DNA from: Psychrobacter cibarius
GTDB taxonomy: Bacteria; Pseudomonadota; Gammaproteobacteria; Pseudomonadales; Moraxellaceae
DNA length: 64,000 nt
Assembly: GCF_016107535.1 (NCBI RefSeq)
Contig: NZ_JABASQ010000012.1
Span: forward strand, 1 to 64,000
Reading direction: 5' to 3'
This document shows positions 18,208 through 26,335 of this stretch, piece after piece. Below the pieces are notes generated by a model that was not told the DNA's origin, made no database searches, and was given only the letters and a program-made list of their open reading frames with translations. A program made the position numbers and the translations under genes. How positions within the stretch are numbered: the first letter of the stretch is position 1; the number at the start of each line of letters is the position of its first letter.

Positions 18208-19281
18208 TTACTTGATATCTTCAATTAGATTTATCCATTGACTCATTATGTTTTCAGGTTGGTAAACCTCAGCTTTCTCTTTACTTTTCAAACTAATACT
18301 TTTTCGTTGCTCATCATTGCTCATCATTTTAATTAAGGATGAGGTAAGCTCACTAGTATCATTCTGAGGCACTAGAATAGATCCTGTATCTTCCATGATC
18401 TCCGCTGGGCCAACTTCACAATCAAAGCTTACGATAGGCAAACCAAAAGCTAAAGCTTCAATTAGAACCATGCCAAACCCCTCAAAACGAGAACTTAAGC
18501 AAAATATCTCAGCTTCTTTGTAGTATTCGCTAATATTATTAGTATTACCTACTAGCTCAACACTTTCTTTTAGTTCGTTTTCTTCAATAAATCGAGCTAG
18601 TGTAACTCTGTCTTCACCTTCACCAACTATTTTTAGTTTCCAGTCTGGCATAGACTTATGTACTTCAAGCCAAGACTGGAGGAGTAAGTCAAACCCTTTC
18701 TGATACGTTAAACGGCCAACAGCCAATACTATGTTAGTGTGCTCTGGCTTATCATAATATTGCACTGGAAATGGACAAGGATTGGCTATTGCTGTTATTT
18801 GTGATTTATGACGAGTACCTTTCAACCAATATGCTTTATCTCTTTCTGTTAAGGTAACCACTGAGTCGCAGTACCGCGCAGCCAATTGACGAGCTAAGCG
18901 TCTACGTGGCTTTCCTAAATCAGTATTAAAATTAAAATGCTCCCAACATACATGTTTAACTGGCAAACCTAGAGTAGCTGGTAAAGTAAACATAACAGAC
19001 ATTGTTTCGACTACTATTAAAGTATCGATATTCTGTTCTTTTAATAGCTTTCTTATTTTATAAATAATACTTGGGGTGCGAGATAAATTATGACCTGTCG
19101 CATCAAATAATGAACAAACTTCAATTTCTTTATTTAAGGAGAAGAAAGGCTTATAACCACACCAGATACTGGCGAGAGTTATATCATAACCTGCCTCCGA
19201 TAAGCCGTTAGCGAGCATAGAACCTACGCGCTCAGTGCCACCAGCGTTGTCAAAATTACCGCCTAGTATTAAAACTTTCAT
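18208..19281 (-). CDS. family 4 glycosyltransferase (AmsD-like)
   Basis: A 357-residue GT-B enzyme beginning MKVLILGGNFDNAGGTERVGSMLANGL, with the GGTER loop common in AmsD/EpsF-type transferases. The donor domain has VLAVGRLTYQKGFDLLLQSW, EIFCLSSRFEGFGMVLIEALAFGLPIVSFD and a GPAEIM segment. It lies 31 bp before the next GT4 gene and 34 bp after the GT2 gene in transcription order, consistent with one transcript. The substrate is not determinable. Confidence 0.87.
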   Translation of the reverse strand: MKVLILGGNFDNAGGTERVGSMLANGLSEAGYDITLASIWCGYKPFFSLNKEIEVCSLFDATGHNLSRTPSIIYKIRKLLKEQNIDTLIVVETMSVMFTLPATLGLPVKHVCWEHFNFNTDLGKPRRRLARQLAARYCDSVVTLTERDKAYWLKGTRHKSQITAIANPCPFPVQYYDKPEHTNIVLAVGRLTYQKGFDLLLQSWLEVHKSMPDWKLKIVGEGEDRVTLARFIEENELKESVELVGNTNNISEYYKEAEIFCLSSRFEGFGMVLIEALAFGLPIVSFDCEVGPAEIMEDTGSILVPQNDTSELTSSLIKMMSNDEQRKSISLKSKEKAEVYQPENIMSQWINLIEDIK

Positions 19282-19315
19282 AAATGATTTTTCCAGTAAA
19301 TCTATATAAAATAGT

Positions 19316-20341
19316 TTAAAAAACCTTATAAAACTTTACTAACCTAATGGTTAAAGAAGGGAAGAAGTAGAACATAAAACATAATAGTTTTACTTTCGCA
19401 CTTAATTCATTTTTTGCTAATATAATATTATTATGTATAGTTTCCCTTATAGAACCAATAATTAATTTATCTACTTTGCTATCGGGACTAACTATCATTC
19501 TATTTATGTAGTACAGCACTTCAAATCTAATTTTCCTACTTGCAAGTAACCTATGACTATTTTTAAGCTGAATTTCTTTAAGTGCTTTCTTCTCAAAAGC
19601 GACCCAACCGTTATGAAACTTCATGAACTCTTTTCTATCAAACGCCTTCCTAGTCAAGCTATTAGAATCGGTTTTGTCAAAAATATAAAGAGTCGAATCG
19701 ATTTTAAAAACCGATTTAGCATTGATAAATATATCTAAATTATATAAAGCATCTTCTGACACTATCAAATCTGGGAATCTAAAACTTTTAGCTAAATCAG
19801 CCTCAATACATTTACCCCAAGGAGCAGATATGATCTTGTCTGATAGGTACTCTTTAATAGGATTGCATATTACATTAGCTATGTTTGAATCCTTTGTTAA
19901 ATCTATAATCTCATTTGTACTCTCTATCATTTGATAGTTGTATGTCAATACATCAGGCATATTATTTGATTCTATAGCATTATATAAAGTATCAAGTGTG
20001 CTCTCTATAAAATAGTCATCTGCATCAAGAAATAAGATATACTTGCCTTTAGCAACATCAAGCCCTTTATTTCTAGATATTGCAGGACCGCTATTCGAAA
20101 AATTACTTAAGAATATTATATTAAAGCTAGATATACTGGTCCCTAATTGCTGTGCCAGTATAAATGACTCATCTGTAGAGCAATCATCGACAATGATATG
20201 TTCAAAAGAAACGGCATTATTTGTAAGACTTTTTATAGCTCTTACTAGCTTATCTCCAGAGTTATAGTTGGGAGTTATTATTGAAAAAAAATATTCTTTC
20301 TCAACTTCAATATGATAATTGTCACATCTTACTTGAATCAT
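19316..20341 (-). CDS. family 2 glycosyltransferase
   Basis: A GT-A type enzyme of 341 residues. After a leader of about 17 residues come FFSIITPNYNSGDKLVRAIKSL, the nucleotide-binding IIVDDCSTDES, and ILFLDADDYFIES with the metal-binding aspartates. The C-terminal half is helical and basic and ends near a hydrophobic stretch (VKLLCFMFYFFPSLTIRLV) that may anchor it to the membrane. About 220 bp separate it from the pyruvyltransferase upstream. Confidence 0.85.
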   Translation of the reverse strand: MIQVRCDNYHIEVEKEYFFSIITPNYNSGDKLVRAIKSLTNNAVSFEHIIVDDCSTDESFILAQQLGTSISSFNIIFLSNFSNSGPAISRNKGLDVAKGKYILFLDADDYFIESTLDTLYNAIESNNMPDVLTYNYQMIESTNEIIDLTKDSNIANVICNPIKEYLSDKIISAPWGKCIEADLAKSFRFPDLIVSEDALYNLDIFINAKSVFKIDSTLYIFDKTDSNSLTRKAFDRKEFMKFHNGWVAFEKKALKEIQLKNSHRLLASRKIRFEVLYYINRMIVSPDSKVDKLIIGSIRETIHNNIILAKNELSAKVKLLCFMFYFFPSLTIRLVKFYKVF

Positions 20342-20560
20342 TTATCTTATCTCTAAGTATCAATTAAAAAATAATTTTGTAGTTCGGTTAATGGTATTCA
20401 ATATTTACATAAGATGTATAAAAGAGACTCTTTTACTCATAAATATTTTTTGTCAAGTTATAGTCAAGTCTATATAAATCCGCTACAGCGTCATCCTCGC
20501 TAAGCATACTAATGTATAACTTGCTCTCGGTTTCCTTGTATCGAAATTATATTGAACTGA

Positions 20561-21607
20561 CTATAGTATCATTGTATTACATTGCTCTAAATAATTTCTA
20601 CTTTCATTTATTTTCGGATTTAAAATTGCTTCGAGATTAGAGTAAGTAGTCTCAATGGTATTATCATTCGATAAGTATCCCACTTCAACTAAAGATTTTT
20701 CTAAACCTAGAGATTCTAACAAATACTTAACTTTTGGTTTATTCCCACCATAACTAATAAAGTTTTTCCTATATTTAATCGCAAATATTGAACCATGAAA
20801 AGTATCTGTTATAACACTATTTGCATTTCTTACAATAGAAAGAAATTCAAATGGATTACACGCAATATTTTTATCAGCCCATGAATGATAGAACCCTGCA
20901 GAAATAATTAAGAGTTTATTTCTTCTGGCATAAGCCTTAACTTCTTTAACAATATTTTTTTCAAAACCATATGTGTAAACAAGTATATACGGTTTACTTA
21001 TATCGTATTTTTCTTCATTCTTAAAAAAATCATGGAGAAAGGTTGGATCTAATACCATTGATATATCTTTGTCTATACTTGCTTTTTTTGCTACCTCTAA
21101 TGACTCAATATCTCTTACACTGATCATGCTCAGCTCAGATATACCCTGAACATATTTTGGATAATTGTTTAAGTCTTCAACATTAGAACTTCTCACACTA
21201 GGGGCATATGAAAACTTTAATGATTTAGGTAGGTTTATTCCAAAGAATTCTGGAGCGCTGTTAAAAGAGCCGTTAGTAACACTCCAAACCTCATCAGAAC
21301 CAATAAATACGACTTTAAACCTTGATGATTTTCCTCGTGAGACAATAGTAAGTTTCTTTTCGTATTTTTTAAAGGCTAGTAGCTTACGAATATTAAAAAT
21401 ATAACTTTTTGGTGTGTTTTTAATCCCGCCAAACAGATGCTGATACCTTTTTATATTGTTCTCTTTGTCATATACATCTAAAAAACTTACTTGGTATCCA
21501 TAAGCGGTAAGAATTTCTTGCAAGGCAAACGCTTGTAGGTAAGCTCCGTAATTTAAGGATTTACAAAGTGTCACAATTAGGCATGGTGTGCTTGAAAGTT
21601 TATTCAT
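20561..21607 (-). CDS. polysaccharide pyruvyltransferase family protein
   Basis: Members of this family (PS_pyruv_trans) add pyruvate from phosphoenolpyruvate to a sugar of the repeat unit, giving the polymer negative charge. In the 348-residue protein the N-terminus reads LIVTLCKSLNYGAYLQAFALQEIL, followed by VVFIGSDEVWSVTNGSFN, ILVYTYGFEKNIVKEV and the signature ANSVITDTFHGSIFAIKYRKNFISY. All expected motifs are present and the frame is whole. It is the only intact pyruvyltransferase in the locus, the other being split by IS630. Some members act on other substrates, so pyruvylation is probable but not proven. Confidence 0.85.
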   Translation of the reverse strand: MNKLSSTPCLIVTLCKSLNYGAYLQAFALQEILTAYGYQVSFLDVYDKENNIKRYQHLFGGIKNTPKSYIFNIRKLLAFKKYEKKLTIVSRGKSSRFKVVFIGSDEVWSVTNGSFNSAPEFFGINLPKSLKFSYAPSVRSSNVEDLNNYPKYVQGISELSMISVRDIESLEVAKKASIDKDISMVLDPTFLHDFFKNEEKYDISKPYILVYTYGFEKNIVKEVKAYARRNKLLIISAGFYHSWADKNIACNPFEFLSIVRNANSVITDTFHGSIFAIKYRKNFISYGGNKPKVKYLLESLGLEKSLVEVGYLSNDNTIETTYSNLEAILNPKINESRNYLEQCNTMIL

Positions 21608-21724
21608 GTATATTTCTCTCTATTTAATTTAATATATTTTTTAAGATAAATTTCATAATAGTTTTGTATCTACTTTAATATTAAATAGCTATAGCTTTAT
21701 CAAAAGAATTTATTACTATAAAAT

Positions 21725-23461
21725 CTAATTATTAATTATAAGTTTAACTTTATTAAATACTTGTTCACCTAATAATTTCTTACCCATCTCTTTAATCTGT
21801 TTTTCTGGAGAGGAAGCTAAGGTTTGTATAGTTTTAAGTGCTGAACTTTCAAGTTGACTATCTGTAAATACTTCAAATATAATTGGCTTATCTAGTTCAT
21901 CTGATGTTATAAATCTTTCATAACAGCCTTCAAATTCTTTTTTAGATGAGGCTGAAATATATTCATAGCCTAAATCAGTAGCAAAATTCTTAACTAAAGT
22001 AGGAGACTGATTACCAAAATGCCCAGCTGCTGCAACATATTCATCTGCAGATTCTCCAAAATAGGCAGCATGATGATCATACTGTCTGAACTCTGTGCCT
22101 TTACCATTGTTAACGAGTAGTATACGGATGTTATTGCCTACATGGCGATTACCCAATACGTTAATATCATAGAAGAATGCCAAATCACCAATTACAGTAA
22201 AGCACAGCTTATTAGGATTTGCTAATGAAGCACCTATAAGTGATGATAGCCCTCCATCAATACCGAACCCACCTACGTTTGATGAAGCTGTAACTGTGTT
22301 AGGTAATTCAAAGAAATTCCAAGATCTCAGACTGTTTAGTATGCCAAAGTGAATTACAGAACCTTGAGGTATTTTAGAAGCTAATTTAGAAGCTAGCCAA
22401 ATATTAGAATAGGGTAACTCAGGTATTTTTTTTCTAATGGAATCTAAGCGTTTACTACAGTTTCGGTAATAGCTATCACCTGCAGACTTTTTAGTAATAT
22501 AATGCTCAAAAAATGATTGCTCAGGCATCTCAAATATGTAGCGTAAGCGCCTGAATGTATCTCTTAGCTCACCATCGACACTTACTCGCCACACCTGTTT
22601 GCCTATCATGCTAAGAGTAGCGTAATCGCCAGTAACTTCTCCTATATGAATAACTAAGTCAGGACGATATTTTGTCTGATCTAGCATACTTTGAGCAGCT
22701 GCCAATGAGTAAAGCAGTCGGTTTTTGCCATAGTAGCCACTAGTATGATCACAGAAGACAACTGCATTATGACTATCGCAAAAGCGTTCTAACGCTTGTG
22801 TCTCTAAAGCATTCCATTTTTTATGAGAGCCAACAAACACCGCTATTTTACCTAAGAGCTTTGGAAACTGATCATTTACAGTGATTCTATCTATGATTCG
22901 ATATGTCGGTAAATTTTTAGTAGTGTACGGCTTAGTGTAAGTAGTCGGCAAATTGATATGAACAGGACCGCCACCAGCACGTTTTAATTCTAGTATAGCT
23001 TGGTTTACTTTTATCTCACATTCCCAGACGTCGTCACTATCTTTTACTGTAGGTAGTGACACGCTTAGATTGACAGAGTCTTTGGGCATTACACTACGGT
23101 CAACTACTTGGGCTACAAGGTGTCCAACTCTATTGAACGGTTGCATTGAAGTTATGGCTAGTACTGGGAGCTTTCTGTAGTAAGCTTCTGTCAAACCAGG
23201 TAAGTAATTACGTGATGCAGTAGCGCCTGTACAGCTTATCACTACAGGCTCACCTAACTCTGCCGCTAGACCACAAGCCATATATGCAGCAGAACGCTCG
23301 TCAACAGATGAATACATAGTAAAATATGGGTCTTGCTGCATGCTAGATACCAAGGCAGTATTAGTAGTTCCAGGCGACGCTATCACATGCTTTATATTAT
23401 GTGCTTTAAGCAAATATAGAATAACCTGTGCATTTTTTTCATTAGTGTAAGAGTAATCCAT
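21725..23461 (-). CDS. MenD-like thiamine-pyrophosphate-dependent enzyme
   Basis: The 578-residue protein has the three-domain layout of TPP enzymes and is closest in style to MenD. The N-terminal domain has HVIASPGTTNTALVSSM and SVDERSAAYMACGLAAELG, whose Glu would activate TPP. Next come SCTGATASRNYLPGLTEAYYRKLPVLAI and, at the C-terminus, the cofactor motif VIGDLAFFYDINVLGNRHVGNN in place of the usual GDG...NN. MenD itself acts in menaquinone synthesis, and nothing here suggests that. With the SDR gene 16 bp upstream it may make or attach an unusual acyl or keto-sugar group. The reaction is unknown. Confidence 0.75.
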   Translation of the reverse strand: MDYSYTNEKNAQVILYLLKAHNIKHVIASPGTTNTALVSSMQQDPYFTMYSSVDERSAAYMACGLAAELGEPVVISCTGATASRNYLPGLTEAYYRKLPVLAITSMQPFNRVGHLVAQVVDRSVMPKDSVNLSVSLPTVKDSDDVWECEIKVNQAILELKRAGGGPVHINLPTTYTKPYTTKNLPTYRIIDRITVNDQFPKLLGKIAVFVGSHKKWNALETQALERFCDSHNAVVFCDHTSGYYGKNRLLYSLAAAQSMLDQTKYRPDLVIHIGEVTGDYATLSMIGKQVWRVSVDGELRDTFRRLRYIFEMPEQSFFEHYITKKSAGDSYYRNCSKRLDSIRKKIPELPYSNIWLASKLASKIPQGSVIHFGILNSLRSWNFFELPNTVTASSNVGGFGIDGGLSSLIGASLANPNKLCFTVIGDLAFFYDINVLGNRHVGNNIRILLVNNGKGTEFRQYDHHAAYFGESADEYVAAAGHFGNQSPTLVKNFATDLGYEYISASSKKEFEGCYERFITSDELDKPIIFEVFTDSQLESSALKTIQTLASSPEKQIKEMGKKLLGEQVFNKVKLIINN

Positions 23462-23477
23462 AAATCAATCCAATTAG

Positions 23478-24548
23478 TTACTTTAATAATTTAGAATATC
23501 TATAAATAGAGTATTTTATTAGCGTCTTAAAATTCGGCAGTTCTGTTAAAGATATATTCTCACCTTGAAATCTATTTTTTATGGCTTCTTCTTTCCAATT
23601 AATATCTTTAAATTTTGTATTATTTGAGTCTATAAAATGCTCTAGACATTTTTTTAAACCAATTTCAGGATTTACAAAACCTGATGTATCTATAAATCTA
23701 TTTATTTTGCTATTGTTAAACTGACGGTCATACAATCTATCATAGACTATTTGATATTTACCAGCACGCCATTGCAGAAAGTTATCTAGATTTTGTTGAA
23801 ATACTTTAGGCCGATAAGAAAGGTGCGATTCAAGTACTTCTAAGTAAATATCTAACGCTTTATTCCAACTTATACTAATATCTGATGTGATATGAAAAGC
23901 TTCACCTAATGCGTCTGACTGTCCAATTAAAGCGACTATACCTCTTGCAACATCCTTACCCATTGTTACTGTTGTCATTTTAGAGCTAATATCATCTGAA
24001 AAGACAATTGAGCGGCCTTTTATGGCTCGGTATAGCCAATCTTCTTTTTCTAACACACCCAATTGTAGTCTTTCCTCATCGTAGGTTATATAAGGTCGGA
24101 TGATCGTCCAGTTTTTTCTTGCACTAGCAAAAAGTAGGTTTTCTTGACGTGCTTTGGTTAATGCATACTCATCTGTAGCCAGATAGTCTTGATCCTTTGA
24201 AATATCTAACAATCGTGGTGAGCTTTCAGTTAGAGGTTTGTCCGAGTCAGCATATACACGAGATGAACTTAAATAAATGTAATGATCAGTCGCCTCAAGA
24301 AGCCTTTCGTACCTATTTTTAAATTCATTTGTTTTATATACCATAAAGTCGACAATAACATCCCATCTTTGAGCTAGCAATTCATCTATGAACGTCTCTT
24401 CTTTCGCATTACCTATTTTATATTCGACATTGCTTTTGTGACCAGACTGTGTACGTGAAGTCACTACAACATGGTTAGAGCCTTCAGCTATCAAATTAAC
24501 TAAATGTTTGCCCATAGCTCCTGTACCACCAAGTACTAATACATTCAT
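23478..24548 (-). CDS. NAD-dependent epimerase/dehydratase family protein
   Basis: An extended short-chain dehydrogenase/reductase of 356 residues. It has the glycine-rich NAD(P) motif at the N-terminus (VLVLGGTGAMGKHLV), the SSSRVYA segment and the catalytic YALTK (YxxxK) near residue 150. Such enzymes change sugar nucleotides by epimerisation, dehydration or reduction. The start codon overlaps the wzx stop by four bases (ATGA), and the TPP enzyme follows after 16 bp, so the three are translationally linked. The C-terminal third resembles isoflavone-reductase-like or atypical SDRs more than GalE. The substrate is unknown. Confidence 0.78.
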   Translation of the reverse strand: MNVLVLGGTGAMGKHLVNLIAEGSNHVVVTSRTQSGHKSNVEYKIGNAKEETFIDELLAQRWDVIVDFMVYKTNEFKNRYERLLEATDHYIYLSSSRVYADSDKPLTESSPRLLDISKDQDYLATDEYALTKARQENLLFASARKNWTIIRPYITYDEERLQLGVLEKEDWLYRAIKGRSIVFSDDISSKMTTVTMGKDVARGIVALIGQSDALGEAFHITSDISISWNKALDIYLEVLESHLSYRPKVFQQNLDNFLQWRAGKYQIVYDRLYDRQFNNSKINRFIDTSGFVNPEIGLKKCLEHFIDSNNTKFKDINWKEEAIKNRFQGENISLTELPNFKTLIKYSIYRYSKLLK

Positions 24549-26074
24549 TTTTTCTTTCCAAATTTTAATAAACGATTTACAAATACTTGTTTAACTTTGA
24601 TACGCCAATTTTTATCTAAGCCAATAAAGTACATGCTAGTAGTAGCAGATGCCATACTAACTACTATGACAATTGCGGTCGAAAGAAGTCCATCTGGTAG
24701 CAAGTAATGTGTAGCCATACTAGGTAGTGCTGACAACAATATGACAAGCATTACTGGGATTAGAACAACTTTATAATAAGGAGCTAATGGCAAATCAATG
24801 AGTCTGTTAACAATAATCAATCTTACTTGGAACATTGAAAGGTTAGCAACAATGGCTACAACGAATACTGACGAAGCTGAATACCCAAGCTTTAGAACTA
24901 GCCATGAGAATACGAATATCAATATCTGAATACTACCCAATGAAAGTTCATAGAGCTTCATTTTACCTGGTGCTCTAGCTGCTGTTGCTATAGGTAAACT
25001 AATTGAGAGAATTAATGATTCAACAAGTGCTAACTGAGTAAACAGTAATGCCTCAGGTGGTGGTGTTTTTAGCCAAATATTTAAGATAGTATTCATCTCT
25101 AATATCATAGGTAATGCAAAAACCCACATTAAAAAGAATGTGAGCTTAGATCCATTGGAAATAAGACTCAGCATATCTTCTTTCTGACCAGCCGCGTAAG
25201 ATTTTATGATTGGTGGATACAGACCCGTATTGAGGTTACTAGAGAACACCATTACTTGACTAGAAACTGTAAGTGCGATAGTCCGAGCCGCCACAGTAGC
25301 AGGATTAAAAAGCTGATTGATAATTACAGTTACTGCTTGATTTCTAAACACAGTACTGAGCTGACCCATTAGCGTCCAACCAGTGAAGCCGAGAATTTCT
25401 TTCAGCAGTACTTTATTCCAGTATATTTTTTTAAACTGACATTCAGTGTATCTTTTTAGACAAATGAAAATATAAATACTAGTTGTGATAGCTGCTGTTA
25501 ATAGTAGAAACTGTCCATATAGTTCTAATACATCACCTTGTATATGATTTAATAATAGCGCTGCAGTTAACTTAAGAATAGCGTCAACGACAGAGATTAG
25601 TGCGAAAAGATGCATATCCTCATGCGCGATAACAATAGCGATAAATGGTGATGAGAAAATCGAGAACACGAAGCTTATTGCTACCATTTGATATAAGATT
25701 ACAGCTGCTTCATATTTATCATCAGGTATCTTAAGGTGCTCAGTTACGAACCATAGACCAATAGTTTGTAATATGATGAAGGCTAATAAAGCAATACCAG
25801 CATACATCAACCAGTTGACACTAAAGGTTTGTTTAAGACTAAGATCATTTTTCTGACCTATGGCAAACGAAAAAAACCGTTGAGTTGCTGAAGCCATAGT
25901 GCCTGGTAAAAATGCTAACAAAGCAACAAATCCAGCTACAACGCTGTATATACCATAGTTCTCAATACCTAATGCATTTAATACAACACGAACTGTATAA
26001 AGGCTAATTAATATAATAATTATTTGGCGAGTATAAAGAGCTAGTGTATTTTTCAGTATTTTGTTATTTCGCAT
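24545..26074 (-). CDS. wzx: polysaccharide flippase Wzx
   Basis: A 509-residue membrane protein with about 12-14 transmembrane helices, of the polysaccharide biosynthesis/MATE-like superfamily. It moves the lipid-linked repeat unit from the cytoplasmic to the periplasmic face of the inner membrane for Wzy. The N-terminal region ALGIENYGIYSVVAGFVALLAF followed by TMASATQRFFSFAIG is typical of Wzx proteins. A basic tail (RIKVKQVFVNRLLKFGKKK) lies in the cytoplasm. It follows wzc after a 260-bp gap that contains a hairpin, and overlaps the next gene by four bases. Confidence 0.87.
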   Translation of the reverse strand: MRNNKILKNTLALYTRQIIIILISLYTVRVVLNALGIENYGIYSVVAGFVALLAFLPGTMASATQRFFSFAIGQKNDLSLKQTFSVNWLMYAGIALLAFIILQTIGLWFVTEHLKIPDDKYEAAVILYQMVAISFVFSIFSSPFIAIVIAHEDMHLFALISVVDAILKLTAALLLNHIQGDVLELYGQFLLLTAAITTSIYIFICLKRYTECQFKKIYWNKVLLKEILGFTGWTLMGQLSTVFRNQAVTVIINQLFNPATVAARTIALTVSSQVMVFSSNLNTGLYPPIIKSYAAGQKEDMLSLISNGSKLTFFLMWVFALPMILEMNTILNIWLKTPPPEALLFTQLALVESLILSISLPIATAARAPGKMKLYELSLGSIQILIFVFSWLVLKLGYSASSVFVVAIVANLSMFQVRLIIVNRLIDLPLAPYYKVVLIPVMLVILLSALPSMATHYLLPDGLLSTAIVIVVSMASATTSMYFIGLDKNWRIKVKQVFVNRLLKFGKKK

Positions 26075-26178
26075 TGTTGAATAAAGCCTAAAGTAAAAAT
26101 ATAAAACGACAAATGCTCGGATTGAAAACGCTATAAGTATTTAAATTGGCTTCGAAATACGTAAATTAGTATTTATCA

Positions 26179-26214
26179 CGATATCCTTTTTGCAGAGCAC
26201 TCTGCTAAAAGATA
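26179..26214. promoter_or_regulatory. hairpin in the wzc-wzx gap
   Basis: Within the 260-bp space between wzc and wzx, the arm atatccttttt-gcagag pairs with ctctgc-taaaagatat, interrupted by one bulge and one mismatch, around a two-base loop. No U-run follows on the minus strand, so it is not a standard terminator. It could be an mRNA processing or stability element that sets wzc against downstream expression. The 63-codon frame at 26141-26332 around it does not look like a gene. Confidence 0.4.
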
Positions 26215-26335
26215 TTGCTAATAGAACTCTTGCATAAGTCATCGCTAGCCCTTGCGGCTCCATCAGTGGAAGTTGATGAACTAGTACTTTCGCAAGAGGT
26301 CTAATGAATGTAATAGTTATTAATAGATGCAATAT

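Noticed and set aside
20341-20560. A possible repeat element in the gap after the pyruvyltransferase gene (around 20470-20535)
   Set aside because: It looks like an intergenic repeat, but I found no second copy in the window, so I cannot support it.
26141-26332. A 63-codon minus-strand frame between wzc and wzx
   Set aside because: No family resemblance, no clear ribosome binding site and it spans a hairpin; it is more likely non-coding.
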